Of a DNA stretch of 34,500 nt, positions 9,431-19,999 are shown piece by piece. The position numbers and the translations under genes were made by a program. This DNA is from Chrysomallon squamiferum (lineage: Eukaryota; Mollusca; Gastropoda; Neomphalida; Peltospiridae). Location of the stretch: NCBI GenBank assembly GCA_012295275.1, contig CM022665.1:48411564-48446063 (forward strand), read 5' to 3'. Below the pieces are notes generated by a model. It did no database searches, was not told the DNA's origin, and saw only the letters and a list, made by a program, of their open reading frames with translations. Position 1 is the first letter of the stretch; every line of letters starts with the position of its first letter.

Positions 9431-10780
9431 TACTATGTTAGAAGTATAAAGTTTATATACCTTCCACATAAATATAACTAAATCTACTAGCAATGTAATA
9501 ACTTTATTGTATAGTAAGTGTAAGATACTTAAATATGACTAAAACAAGCAACACACTAGCAACTTTATTATATAACAGATATGAAGTTTATGTACTCATT
9601 AAATTCAGTATCAGAACATGATAAATTAAATTTTAAATTGAATCTTGCACACTGGTTTTGCTTAGAAATAATTATTAGTTTTAAGAAAAGGTTAGATATT
9701 TTGTGTATCCTACAGCAGTGTAATATTAAATTTATATTCACTGTGATGTGACACTGAGTAAAGACTGGAGTCTTCATGTTTCGTCTCTGGTGTATCACCT
9801 TTATTTCATGGTCTCTTTACTTCATTGTACTACTGTTGTTGTTGTTGTGTGTATTTGTGTGTGTACATGTGTGTGTGTGTGTGTGTGTGTATATAAGTGT
9901 GTGTGTGTATGTGTGTGTTTTGTGTTTTTTGATTTTTTGTATGTGTATCTGACTGTGAAGATATGTTTTTTTGTATGTATGTGTGTATAGAAGTCTGAGT
10001 GAACTGTTTTGTGTTTTCATTATCATATCAATGAATCCAGAAACAGATGTGCACACAGCATCAACAACAACAACATCCACTTGTTAAATGAAGTTTACAA
10101 ACACTGTTTTTTTTACGTGTGACAGCAGTATGTTGTTTTTTTAAATAACAAACTGATGTTTTCAGTCTGTGTGTCATAACTTACATGTCAGTACTGAAAG
10201 TCAAACACAGACACACACACAGACTAACATGAACTGTGACACTTCATTTTATCTTTTTATTAATTATTATTTTAATAAAAACATATAATGAACTGTCACA
10301 GTAATATATATATATATATATATTATTATTATTACCTATGAGGTTATTACTGAAATCTGTACTTTGAAGATACACCACTTACATCAGCAATATTTAAAAA
10401 AAAAAAAATAAAAAATAAAAATAAATTTTAATTTTTCAGTTAATGGATTCCACTGTTTGTTTGCAAACTGTTACATGACTGTAAATGAAAATAATTTATT
10501 ATTAATCTGATTTACAATCGGTTAAAAAAAACACCATATGTAACAGCTGAAAAAGTATAAATGTGATTTATTAAATAAATATTATAATTGATTAGTGTAA
10601 ATGTGTGTTGATTAATTTCAAGTCTCTGTGTGTGGTGGTGTATACAAAATGTTTTATTCTGGTCGTGGTTTTGTTGGTTAATGTTAGACTGTTGTCTGTC
10701 TGTGTGTGTAATTGTGTTTAATGTGCTCAGTGAATTTACTGTTATTTTATTTATATTTTATTTTTATTTTTTTGTTGTTT
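9431..10780 (+). other. DNAH1 intron interior
   Basis: No coding match. It contains a (TG)n/(GTGTAT)n stretch at about 9836-9990, (TA)n at 10302-10322, an A-rich run near 10395 and a short (AC)n near 10206. Diverged ACTAGT-like units persist to about 9570. Confidence 0.6.
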
Positions 10781-10794
10781 AAATGTTTTCTGTT

Positions 10795-10824
10795 ACTGTT
10801 ATTATTATTAAATTTTTATTACTA

Positions 10825-10880
<56 letters not shown>

Positions 10881-11011
10881 TTTTATGCTTAATTTTATTT
10901 ATATTTTATTTTATTTTTTTTACAATTTTAATTTCAATCTTTTTCAATTTAATTTTAACTTTTTTATTTTTTTTTTATTATTGTTACTATTATTTTATTT
11001 TATCTGTTTAC

Positions 11012-11048
<37 letters not shown>

Positions 11049-11183
11049 ATTATTGTTATCATTATTATTACTATTATTATTACTATTATTATTATTATTA
11101 TTATTATTAATGTTATTTTTGTTATTGTTATTGTTATTGTTATTGTTATTATTATTATTATTATTAAATATTATTATTATTAC

Positions 11184-11216
<33 letters not shown>

Positions 11217-11245
11217 ATATTATTATTATTATTATTATCTCTTTG
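10795..11245. repeat. (TTA)n microsatellite, interrupted
   Basis: Long ATT/TTA trinucleotide runs at 10822-10877, 11014-11115 and 11140-11238, with AT-rich interruptions and GTT variants. The long Leu/Ile/Tyr open frames across it come from the repeat. Confidence 0.92.
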
Positions 11246-11470
11246 TTAAATAAACGTTATTTTTCTCAGGGCTTATTGTCATACATATTATTATTATTAT
11301 TATTATTATCTCTGTTGTTACTGGTGTTAACTAAATGTGATATTTCTCAGGGCTACATGTCCTACATCAAAATTATTATTATTATTATTATTAATATTAT
11401 TATTATTAAGTATTATCTCTGTTGTTAACTAAACGTGATATTTCTCAGGGCTACGTGTCCTACATCAAAA
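11244..11470. repeat. Three tandem copies of 3' splice site plus exon start
   Basis: Copies of GTTAACTAAACGTGATATTT followed by CTCAG and GGCTACGTGTCCTACATCAA. The exon-like parts start at 11270 (decayed, GGCTTATTGTCATACAT), 11351 (GGCTACATGTCCTACATCAA, one mismatch to the real one) and 11449 (real exon). Spacings are 81 and 98 bases and include (TTA)n runs. The middle copy differs from the real one at one of 25 upstream bases. Confidence 0.92.
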
Positions 11471-11619
11471 GTCTTCCCATCAATGACACTCCAGAGATAT
11501 TTGGTCTTCACGAAAACGCTAACATCACATTTGCCCAGAATGAGACAGCAATGCTGCTGTCAGGTCTGCTGGAACTTCAGCCCAAAACAGCAACGGGCGG
11601 CGGCCACTCCAGGGAGGAG
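11449..11619 (+). CDS. DNAH1: DNAH1 exon (C-terminal domain)
   Basis: 171 bases, phase 0, ending AGGGAGGAG|GTAAGA. It encodes GYVSYIKSLPINDTPEIFGL, HENANITFAQNET and LELQPKTATGGGHSREE. PExFGLHxNANITFxxxE is a conserved dynein C-terminal motif. Two upstream duplicates of its first 20 bases with acceptors could compete for splicing. Confidence 0.95.
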
Positions 11620-12414
11620 GTAAGACACACCCTTGTTGTAAATTTTAATACTTGTACTTGATTTGAGTCTTATGGATGAGAAAATAGCAAACGTAATTAT
11701 TGTGACATGTTGGACAGTGGGATTTTGCCAAAATTTTAATATTTTCAATTTGATATTAGTTCCATTGGATAAAAATGACATAGTTAATTACTGTGTCATG
11801 TTGAATGTTGGGTTTTTGCAGAAATTCTAATATTTGTACTTGAATTGAGTTTCATGGATAAAAAAAATAACAAACATAATTATTATGTCATATTGGATGG
11901 AAAAACATTTTGGCAAAAAATTAATATTTATATTTGATTTTTGTTTCATGGATATAAAAATGACATAGTTAATTACTGTGTCATGTTGGATGGTGGGTTT
12001 TTGCAGAAGTTTTATTATTTGTACTTGAATTGAGTTTCATTGATAAAAATAGCGTAGGTAATTATTGTGTCATGTTGGAGGATGGAACTTTGCAGAAATG
12101 TTGATTATGAGTTTCATGGATAAAACTAACACAGATAATTGTTGTTTGTTGTTGGAGGGAGGCTATTTGCAGAAATTTTAATATTTCTACTCAATTTGAA
12201 TCATAGATAAAAAAAAAAATAACATATAAATATTGTAACTTTTGTGTGTTTAAAAAATAAATGATGTGCAGTTTAAAGACTTAATATTGTAGCTCTCTCT
12301 GTTATTTGGTTTGGGTTTTTTTGACATGTGTGTTTGCTGTAATTAATTTTGTGTTTAAAAAGGTTGTAAAGAAACACCAGGTATCTAACTGTGGTCTTCT
12401 TGTTTTGTTATCAG
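11620..12414 (+). repeat. Intron made of about six diverged 80-100-base repeats
   Basis: From about 11640 to 12220, units of the form AATTTTAATATTTGTACTTGA, then GAGT(T/C)TCATGGATAAAAAT, AATTACTGTGTCATGTTGGA and TGGTGGGTTTTTGCAGAA repeat with drift. Some units contain TTTTTGCAGAA, an acceptor-like core. The last 190 bases look unique and end in TTGTTATCAG. Confidence 0.75.
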
Positions 12415-12545
12415 ATCACAGAGGAAATGGCTAGACACATTCTTGACCAGGTTCCCCAACCGCTGGACATGAACCCAATCATGGAGAGATACCCAGTCAT
12501 GTATGAACAGTCCATGAACACTGTCCTAGTGCAGGAAGTCATCAG
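12415..12545 (+). CDS. DNAH1: DNAH1 exon (C-terminal domain)
   Basis: 131 bases, phase 0 start, ending with two bases of an Arg codon (ATC AG|GTACTT). It encodes ITEEMARHILDQVPQPLD and PVMYEQSMNTVLVQEVI-R. The NTVLxQExxRYNxL motif is split across this and the next exon. Confidence 0.94.
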
Positions 12546-12589
12546 GTACTTCACAACCTTCTACCAGCAGATACCTGTACACAGATACA

Positions 12590-13215
12590 TTATCACTGTA
12601 TCAATTGATATGTCTTATAGATGATCACTGTATCAATTGATATGTCTTATAGATTATCGCTGTATCAATAGATATGTCTTATAGATGATCACTGTATCAA
12701 TTGATATGTCTTATAGATGATCATCGTATCAATTGATATGTTTTATAGATTATCACTGAATCAACAGATATATCTTAGATATGTCTTATAGAATATCACT
12801 GTATCAATAGATATATTTATAGATGATCACAGTATCAATCATGATATAATTACATGAGTACTTATACGGAGTGTTGTATCTAAACCGACTGCTGGGTACT
12901 ATACACCAGATTCAAAGACCTCAAGGCTTGAAAGGTCTGGTGTATCAATAGATATGTCTTATAGATTATTTCTGTATCAATTGATATGTCTTAACAAGGT
13001 GAAGAACATTAGTGGCATTCAATAGATGTCTTATAGATGATCACAGTATCAATAGATATGTCTTATAGATTATCATTGTATCAATAGATATGTCTTATAG
13101 ATGATCACTGTATCAATTGATATCTTTTATAGATTATCACTGAATCAACAGATATGTCTTATATTTTATCACTGTAAAAAGAGATATGTCTTATAGAATA
13201 TCATTGTACCCATGA
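12590..13215. repeat. Minisatellite (GATCACTGTATCAATTGATA TGTCTTATA) holding a decayed exon copy
   Basis: About 12 units of roughly 36 bases: GAT(T)ATCACTGTATCAAT followed by (A/T)GATATGTCTTATA. In the middle, at 12883-12942 and 12993-13022, sit two pieces copied from the exon at 13305-13449 and its donor. Those pieces are described separately. Confidence 0.9.
12883..13022 (+). pseudogene. DNAH1: Decayed partial copy of the downstream DNAH1 exon
   Basis: A 28-base identity to the real exon (12883-12910 against 13309-13336; begins AACCGACTGCTGGGTACTAT) continues with small deletions to GGTCTGGTG at 12942. A second piece at 12993-13022 matches the real exon/donor junction 13444-13473 (AACAAGGTGAAGAACATTAG against AACAAGGTGAAGAACTTTAG) with two differences in 30 bases. 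Between the pieces the exon interior has been replaced by minisatellite units. It is frameshifted and cannot replace the real exon. Confidence 0.9.
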
Positions 13216-13304
13216 CTTTTACTACAAGCTCATAGTATCAAGTCGTTATTATTATTATTATTATTATTTTTATTATACTGATTATAATTATTGTTATCTT
13301 GCAG

Positions 13305-13449
13305 GTACAACCGACTGCTGGGTACTATACACCAGAGTATCAAGGACCTGCTGAAGGCATTGAAGGGTCTGGTGGTGATGTCACAGGAGCTGGAGAACAT
13401 GTCAAACAGTCTCTTCAACAACATCGTCCCCGAGATGTGGGCCAACAAG
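13305..13449 (+). CDS. DNAH1: DNAH1 exon (C-terminal domain)
   Basis: 145 bases. Its first base completes the Arg codon, then YNRLLGTIHQSIKDLLKALK, GLVVMSQELENMSNSLFNN and VPEMWANK, ending AAG|GTGAAG. LLKALKGLVVMSxxLE is conserved in DNAH1-type chains. The acceptor is TTATCTTGCAG. A decayed copy of this exon lies about 420 bases upstream. Confidence 0.95.
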
Positions 13450-13499
13450 GTGAAGAACTTTAGTGGCACTCAAACTTTGCTGACAAAAATATACGCAAA

Positions 13500-13526
13500 C
13501 ATACATACATACATACAAGGAAAATT

Positions 13527-13558
<32 letters not shown>

Positions 13559-13559
13559 A

Positions 13560-13608
<49 letters not shown>

Positions 13609-13610
13609 TA
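13500..13610. repeat. (CATA)n then (ATT)n microsatellites
   Basis: A short ACATACATACATACATAC run at about 13499-13516, then (TTA)n at 13536-13606, in the short intron 13450-13722. A (TA)n run follows at 13679-13691. Confidence 0.9.
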
Positions 13611-13722
13611 TTATGTTTCTGTATGGTAAACTGACAAGTTAATTAAACTACTATTTGAACATTAGGAATCATGTTAGTATATATATATATATTTATTATT
13701 GGTTTTATTTGTTTGTTTCCAG

Positions 13723-13818
13723 GCATACCCGTCTCTGAAACCTCTGGCTTCGTGGGTGACTGATCTGGTGTCCAGAATGGCCTTTATCAAAGACTGGATC
13801 AATAATGGAATTCCACCG
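13723..13818 (+). CDS. DNAH1: DNAH1 exon (C-terminal domain)
   Basis: 96 bases, phase 0, after GTTTGTTTCCAG. It encodes [19 protein letters not shown] and [12 protein letters not shown], ending CCG|GTACAA. SLKPLxSWxxDLxxRxxFxxxW is the dynein pattern. Intact. Confidence 0.94.
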
Positions 13819-14265
13819 GTACAAACACTGTGTATACGTAGTATTTTATACATGTGTTTTTGTGTATGTGTTATGTGTGTATGCATGTGTGGGGGGTGGG
13901 TAGGTGGGTATGTATGTGTGTGGGCAGGTGGGTGTGTGTGTGTGTTATCTTGTACAACCAGTTTTACAAATACACAACAGGATTGATGATGAATATTTAA
14001 TACACCACTCCCAAACTGAGATAAACACCTATACCTGCAGGTATATAATTGTTATTTTTATTTGTAGACATGCATATATATATATATATATATAAAGCAT
14101 TTGTTATTTTTATTATATATACAAACAAACATATAGAAAGATTTCATTATTTTTGATATACATTTTATAAAGTATTCATTGTTGTGGGTATATGTGTATG
14201 TTGCTTGTAAAATATTTATTATTGTGTACATACATGTGTGAAGTATTTATTGTTTTTGCTTTCAG
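13819..14265 (+). other. DNAH1 intron with TG-rich and TA-rich tracts
   Basis: TGTGTATG-rich sequence with G-runs at 13860-13945 (GTGGGGGGTGGGTAGGTGGG region), (TA)n at 14072-14094, otherwise AT-rich. No other feature is seen. Confidence 0.6.
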
Positions 14266-14376
14266 GTGTTCTGGATTTCTGGTTTCTTCTTCCCTCAAGC
14301 CTTTTTGACTGGCACACTGCAGAACTATGCCAGGAAGATGGTCATCTCCATCGACACCATCACATTCTCATTTAAA
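14266..14376 (+). CDS. DNAH1: DNAH1 exon (C-terminal domain)
   Basis: 111 bases, phase 0, between TTGCTTTCAG and AAA|GTAAGA. It encodes [20 protein letters not shown] and [17 protein letters not shown]. [22 protein letters not shown] is among the most conserved dynein motifs. Intact. Confidence 0.96.
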
Positions 14377-14682
14377 GTAAGACCTTTACACACAAACATC
14401 CTGCATTCCCCAATCCAGCCACTACCCGTTATCAAATCTTAATGGTATGTGCTGTACCGCCTCTGAGTCACTCCTTATAAAAATCTTCCTTTACTAAAAA
14501 AAAAAATAATAAATAAAAAAAAAAATAAAATTAAATAGGAACCCATTATAAAGATATATATTCTTTTTCCTCTGTCTTTGTCTGTATTGTGATTATATGC
14601 TACAGTATGTGTTTATCTGTACTGTAACGACTGTGTGTGATATGATGTACACCTGACTGTGACAGTCTTGACTCTGTTACAG
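14377..14682 (+). other. Short DNAH1 intron
   Basis: 306 bases with an A-rich run at 14497-14527. It ends in the acceptor CTCTGTTACAG. No repeat involving the junctions is seen. Confidence 0.7.
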
Positions 14683-14917
14683 GTATTACGGGAGAGTTAC
14701 ACGGAGCTGAAGGAGACGCCGAAGGACGGCTGTTATATTCGTGGACTGTTTCTGGAAGGAGCTCGCTGGGACTCCACCAAACAGCAGCTAGGAGAATCCA
14801 GACCGAAGGAGCTCTACACAGATGTGCCAGTCTTCTGGCTCATCCCAGAGTCGAACCGGAAACCCCTGGAAGCCGGGATGTACGACTGTCCAGTGTACAA
14901 AACACTCACACGAGCAG
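14683..14917 (+). CDS. DNAH1: DNAH1 exon (C-terminal domain)
   Basis: 235 bases, phase 0 start, ending after the first base of a Gly codon (CGA GCA G|GTAACG). It encodes VLRESYTELKETPKDGCYIR, GLFLEGARWDSTKQQLGES, RPKELYTDVPVFWLIPES and PVYKTLTRAG. GCYIxGLFLEGARWD is a dynein signature. The last 27 bases and the donor are repeated several times in the following intron. Confidence 0.96.
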
Positions 14918-15500
14918 GTAACGTTACACACCGAAAACATGTAACATAACATACAGTGTACAAAACATTGATGCACAGGTAACTTTACACAGTGAAAACA
15001 TGTAACATTACACACTGAAAACATGTAACACAGTGAAAACATGTAACATAACTTTAACATAAATACAGTGTACAAAACATTGATACACAGGTAACTTTAC
15101 ACAGTGAAAACATGTAACATAACATACAGTGTACAAAACACTCACACACAGGTAACTTTACACACTGAAAACATGTAACATAACATACAGTGTACAAAAC
15201 ATTGACACAGCAGGTAACTTTACACAGTGAAAACATGTAACATAACATACAGTGTACAAAACATTGATACACAGGTAACTTTACACAGTGAAAACATGTA
15301 ACATAACATACAGTGAAAACATAACAAAACATTGATGTACAAAACATTAACTTTACACAGTGAAAACATGTAACATAACATACAGTGTACAAAACATTGA
15401 TACAGAGGTAACTTTACACACTGAAAACATGTAACATAACATACAGTGTACAAAACATTGATACAGAGGTAACTTTACACACTGAAAACATGTAACATAA
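14891..15500. repeat. Tandem array of about eight 5' splice sites with exon-end sequence
   Basis: The unit of about 60 bases is CAGTGTACAAAACACTCACA, then (CA)CAG|GTAACTTTACAC and ACTGAAAACATGTAACATAA. The exon's own end is CAGTGTACAAAACACTCACA, then CGAGCAG|GTAACGTTACAC. AG|GTAACT donor copies fall near 14979, 15091, 15151, 15213, 15274, 15409 and 15469, besides the real one at 14917. The copy near 15151 keeps the exon bases almost perfectly. Extra partial units lack the donor. Confidence 0.94.
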
Positions 15501-15600
15501 TACTGATACACTTGTAGCTTTATACATTGAACTAATAACTTTATACACTGAACTAATAACTTTATACACTGAACTAATAACTTTATATAAGATCAGTTCA
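15500..15600. repeat. Short tandem repeat, 21-base unit
   Basis: Three to four copies of ACTGAACTAATAACTTTATA at about 15522-15590, directly after the donor array and probably derived from its AACTTTACACACTGAA segment. Confidence 0.8.
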
Positions 15601-16798
15601 AGTCGTAACATTCACTGTGCTAAATACTGACACTCATTACAAATAACTTTATACATTGAGCAAATCTGGACATAAAATCCAGTTTACAAAAACACACACA
15701 CACACAGATAACTTTATACAGTGTCCACATTAAACAGGTCCTCTGCTATAATCACCCTATACCCACAGTTTTTGAACTGGCCATCACCTAGACCCCCTGT
15801 GTTCATCTACAGCAGTACCTGGTGTCTGTCATCTTTCTGTAAAAAGTATTTAATTACACTGCTGGCTGTGTGGATGATAAGTGAAACAGTTAATTAGGTT
15901 TATTGATCCCCTTCAGAAACGCCCCAAAGGGACAATATAAACCACCAAAGCAAGCAGTGACTTAGGCCGGGGCATATTTAAACAGTCCTCACATTACATA
16001 AGTGGAGGTGATGTAATCAGGGAATAACAGCAGCAGCAACCTTTTGTTAGTAAACTGCCAAATATAGTTAAACACAAGGTCATGTAAAGTGTGACATAAT
16101 ATCAAATAATAAAGATTTTTTTTAATTATTATTTTTTTTTTATTGATTGATTGATATTTAATTTAAGAACTAGAGAACCATTTTAAAATTCTGCTGAACA
16201 TGTTTAAAATATTTTTGTTTTGTTTGTCTGATCTGGTTTATAACTAATATTTATTTTTAAAAATTAATTGAGTTTTTTATAATTATTTTTTTTGGGGGGG
16301 GCTCTTGATTACTAGTCTTTAACAAATAGAAGCATAATCAAGGATATTTTTGTCAAGTTCTTTATAAGATTATTTGACTTGGGATTCTGATATCCATTTC
16401 TAGACATACAGATATAGACCATGTTATAACTTCAGAAACATGACAACAAAAAAAAACCCTCCAACAACAATGTAGATGTGCAGATATAATAAATAAATAA
16501 AGAGACGGAGATATTTTAAATGTGGTTGAATTCAGATAAAGCTGTAATGATTTCCTTGTGAGATTTATTATTTGATAGCAGCATGTGGTATGAGTAACAG
16601 GTTACATAACAACTTGCCTGGCAGCCAGTAAAACACTGGACACTTTTTATTACAACTGTTTATCTTCTATTATCTGCTGTTACTGATGGCAGGCAGACAT
16701 TAATAGACTGCCACACTAATACCTAGCCCCAGGAACACACAGACATGTGTGCTCTGTTCTTTTTGATCTGCTTTAGCGTCACTCTTACACCATACCGC
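15601..16798 (+). other. DNAH1 last-intron interior, mostly unique
   Basis: No coding match. At 15898-15945, TTTATTGATCCCCTTCAGAA and CCCCAAAGGGACAATATAAA resemble the short conserved tails seen in some retrotransposons, but I cannot assign a family. There is also a short (TTGA)n at 16142-16153. Confidence 0.4.
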
Positions 16799-16799
16799 A

Positions 16800-16936
16800 G
16801 ATATCTGATTTTTACTTTACAACATATATACTCCATAGTAGTAATAATCTGTATAGTTCTGTGAGTGAGAGATATCTGATTTTTACTTTACAACATATAT
16901 ACTCCATAGTAGTAATAATCTGTGTAGTTCTGTGAG
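16800..16936. repeat. Recent 66-base tandem duplication
   Basis: GATATCTGATTTTTACTTTA...GTTCTGTGAG at 16800-16865 and 16871-16936 are identical except for one base (GTATAG against GTGTAG). Confidence 0.95.
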
Positions 16937-16954
16937 CATTGAAATGAAAACAAA

Positions 16955-17065
16955 TAGAGTTAATAATAATAATAACAACAACAACAATAAGAATAAGAAT
17001 AAGAAAAAAAAAATAATAACAATAATGATAATAACAACACTAACAATAATAATAACAATAGTAAA
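16955..17065. repeat. (AAT/AAC/AAG)n imperfect microsatellite
   Basis: ATAATAATAACAACAACAAC and AATAAGAATAAGAATAAG units across about 110 bases. Confidence 0.85.
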
Positions 17066-17267
17066 GGACATTTTTCTGTGATACTAATCTAACACAGTAT
17101 TTCAAACACTTTCTCACTGAACTTTCCTATACACCATACAGATATAATCAGACATCACAACAAGTTTGTAACAGAGCAGACAACATTAGACAGGTTTACC
17201 TTAGACATAATCTGTTCACTTACACAGGTTGTGTAGGTTAAAGAAACATCCATGCTAAACTTGTCTC

Positions 17268-17505
17268 TTAGTAAAGTCTACTTCTAACAGAGTGTAGACA
17301 AAGGTTAATAAAGTCTACTTGTGTGTAACAGTGTGTAGACACACATTAATAAAGTCAATTTGATTTGTAACAGAGTGTAGACACACATTAATAAAGTCTA
17401 CTTGTGTGTAACAGTGTAGACACACATGAATAAAATCTACTTGTGTGTAACAGAGTGTAGACACATTATTAATAAATTCTACTTGTGTGTGAAACAGAGT
17501 CAAGT
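17268..17505. repeat. Minisatellite, unit about 44 bases
   Basis: Five copies of AATAAAGTCTACTTGTGTGT followed by AACAGTGTGTAGACACACATT, with minor drift. Confidence 0.9.
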
Positions 17506-18023
17506 ATTTAGATCACTGATTTGGGTCACTGATTTTCAAAATTAATGGACCGTGAATGAGATCTTCCTTTTCATTTTTTAACTTCATTTTTTTTTTTTTT
17601 TTTTTTTTTTAACGGACAATGAACTGGAGAGTTAAATATATCAAGCAATTTTTTTATTACTTTCCCTTACCATGTCCACTGAAAGTCAGTAGAGCATGAC
17701 TGCAGTTAAAAATAAACTAAACCAAGTATGCGGAACGGTGTAATCCTCCACTCATCTCAGTATGGAAATGAAACACAAATCTTCTTAATATGTAGGCAGT
17801 TAAATAAACAGCTGAATTTGTTAGTTTGCTAAGCCGACAGAAAAAGGCTTAATGCCTGTTTTAAAATGAATGCTTGTAGATTTCTCAGTCACTGCTATTA
17901 ACAGGTCTTTGCTGTTTAATGGGAAAAAGTGAAATATGTTTAGTATTAATTTGTAACAGTGGAAATACACTCTGTTATTTCATTCTTAGTTTTTTAGGGG
18001 TTTATATTTTTTGTTGTATGTTA

Positions 18024-18072
<49 letters not shown>

Positions 18073-18125
18073 CACTGTTGTTATTATTATTATTAGTAGT
18101 AGTAGTAGTGGTAGTGGTAGTAGTG

Positions 18126-18159
<34 letters not shown>

Positions 18160-18196
18160 TGGTAGTGGTAGTGGTAGTGGTAGTAGTAGTAGTAAT
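18024..18196. repeat. (TTA)n joined to (TAG/TGG)n microsatellite
   Basis: TTATTATTA to about 18097, then TAGTAGTGGTAGTGG to 18196. The Leu/Val and Ile/Ser/Gly open frames here are repeat translation. Confidence 0.95.
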
Positions 18197-18340
18197 ATAA
18201 TATATATTGAAACAAATTAATCAAGTTTATTTACCCAGAGGCACAGTTTTGCAGCAGCTGGTTATATATATTTTATAATTGCTGTACATAGGTGCATGTG
18301 TTTTTTTATGTTTTTATTGTGTATATGTGTGTTTGTAAAT

Positions 18341-18833
<493 letters not shown>

Positions 18834-18913
18834 GGGTTGCTACATTAATTGCTACAAGACAAAGCTGAGTAAGAAAACAAGAAGCTAACAGGCTGATGTT
18901 GTTGTTGTTTCAG

Positions 18914-19035
18914 GCACGTTGTCAACCACAGGACATTCCACCAACTTTGTCTTCTCCATGGAGGTCCCCACTGACGAGGAGCAGAAACACTGGATTCAGC
19001 GGGGCGTGGCCATGCTGTGCGCCCTCAACTACTAA
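18914..19035 (+). CDS. DNAH1: Last DNAH1 coding exon and stop
   Basis: Starts after GTTGTTTCAG and completes the Gly codon. It encodes [19 protein letters not shown] and [20 protein letters not shown], then TAA at 19033-19035. The [10 protein letters not shown] segment and RGVAxLCxL(D/N)Y ending are those of DNAH1. No intron follows before the stop. Confidence 0.96.
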
Positions 19036-19177
19036 CTGTGTCAGCTGTTACTGCACTCAGTCTCAGTACAGAATCACCAAATGTGTTGTAACTGTAAACA
19101 AAATTTACTATTAAAAAACAGTATATATATATACACACACACACATACATATGTGATGTGATATTTGTCATTTAAAA

Positions 19178-19216
<39 letters not shown>

Positions 19217-19290
19217 TACATATGTGATATAATATTTCACATTATTTAAAAAAAAAAAAAAAAAAAAGATTTTTATTATAGAATAAAAAA
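19036..19290 (+). other. DNAH1 3' UTR and possible polyadenylation signals
   Basis: ATTAAA at 19110-19115 and AATAAA at 19282-19287 are candidate signals. The segment from about 19121 to 19255 holds two copies of (TA)n-(CA)n-CATATGTGAT-TATTT-(A)n, about 75 bases apart. Confidence 0.5.
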
Positions 19291-19629
19291 TAAAAACTGT
19301 TTGTAAAGAGTAAATCAATTGCTCTTTTTTAAAAAAAAAAAAAAAAAATAATAATAAAAAAAAAAAAATAAATTGATTCCTAATTTATTACAGGTTTTTT
19401 TCCACATATTTTCTGTTTTAAAACTGTAAAATTCATTAATCTTTCCTAAAATTAAAAATTAAAATAGTTTAAAAAAAAAAAAAAAAAAAAAATTTAAAAA
19501 AATATTGATATTATCTGTAGTATTTTATTGCTGGGTTTTTTTTTATGACTGAAAAGTTTTCTGTGATAGAGCATGAAGTTATGTTTGAAAATATTTGTTT
19601 TTTAAATAACAAATGACATGTCAGGGTTT

Positions 19630-19990
19630 TATTTTTAATGTCCTAACATGTGTATTTATGGTATTCAAAAACTTGTGTATTTTCCATGTTTAAAACTTGT
19701 TTAAAACTTGTATATTTTCAGTATTTAAAACTTGTTTAAAACTTGTATATTTTCAGTGTTTTAAAAACTTGTGAATTTTCCACATTTAAAAACATGTATA
19801 TTCAGTATTTAAAAACTTGTGTATTCCACATTTAAAAACTTGTTTAAAACTTGTATATTTTCAGTGTTTTAAAAACTTGTGAATTTTCCACATTTAAAAA
19901 CATGTATATTCAGTATTTTAAAACTTGTATTTTTCACTATTTAAAAACTTGAACATTTCCACAATTTTAAAAAAAAACTGGTATTTCTAG
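19630..19990. repeat. Tandem repeat, AAAACTTGTATATTTTCAGT ATTT
   Basis: About twelve units of 22-45 bases alternate AAAACTTGT(GT)ATTTTC, CAGTATTT and CCACATTT forms. A 100-base higher-order copy is visible (19738-19820 against 19856-19925). Confidence 0.85.
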
Positions 19991-19999
19991 CATTTAAGA

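Noticed and set aside
10783-11253. 156-codon poly-Leu/Ile open frame
   Set aside because: It is a (TTA)n microsatellite read in frame.
15054-15611. Cys/Val-rich open frames on the - strand
   Set aside because: They are antisense reading of the 60-base donor array.
15898-15980. Possible SINE or LINE tail
   Set aside because: There is some resemblance to TTTATTGATCCC-type tails, but no poly(A), no target duplication and no second copy are visible.
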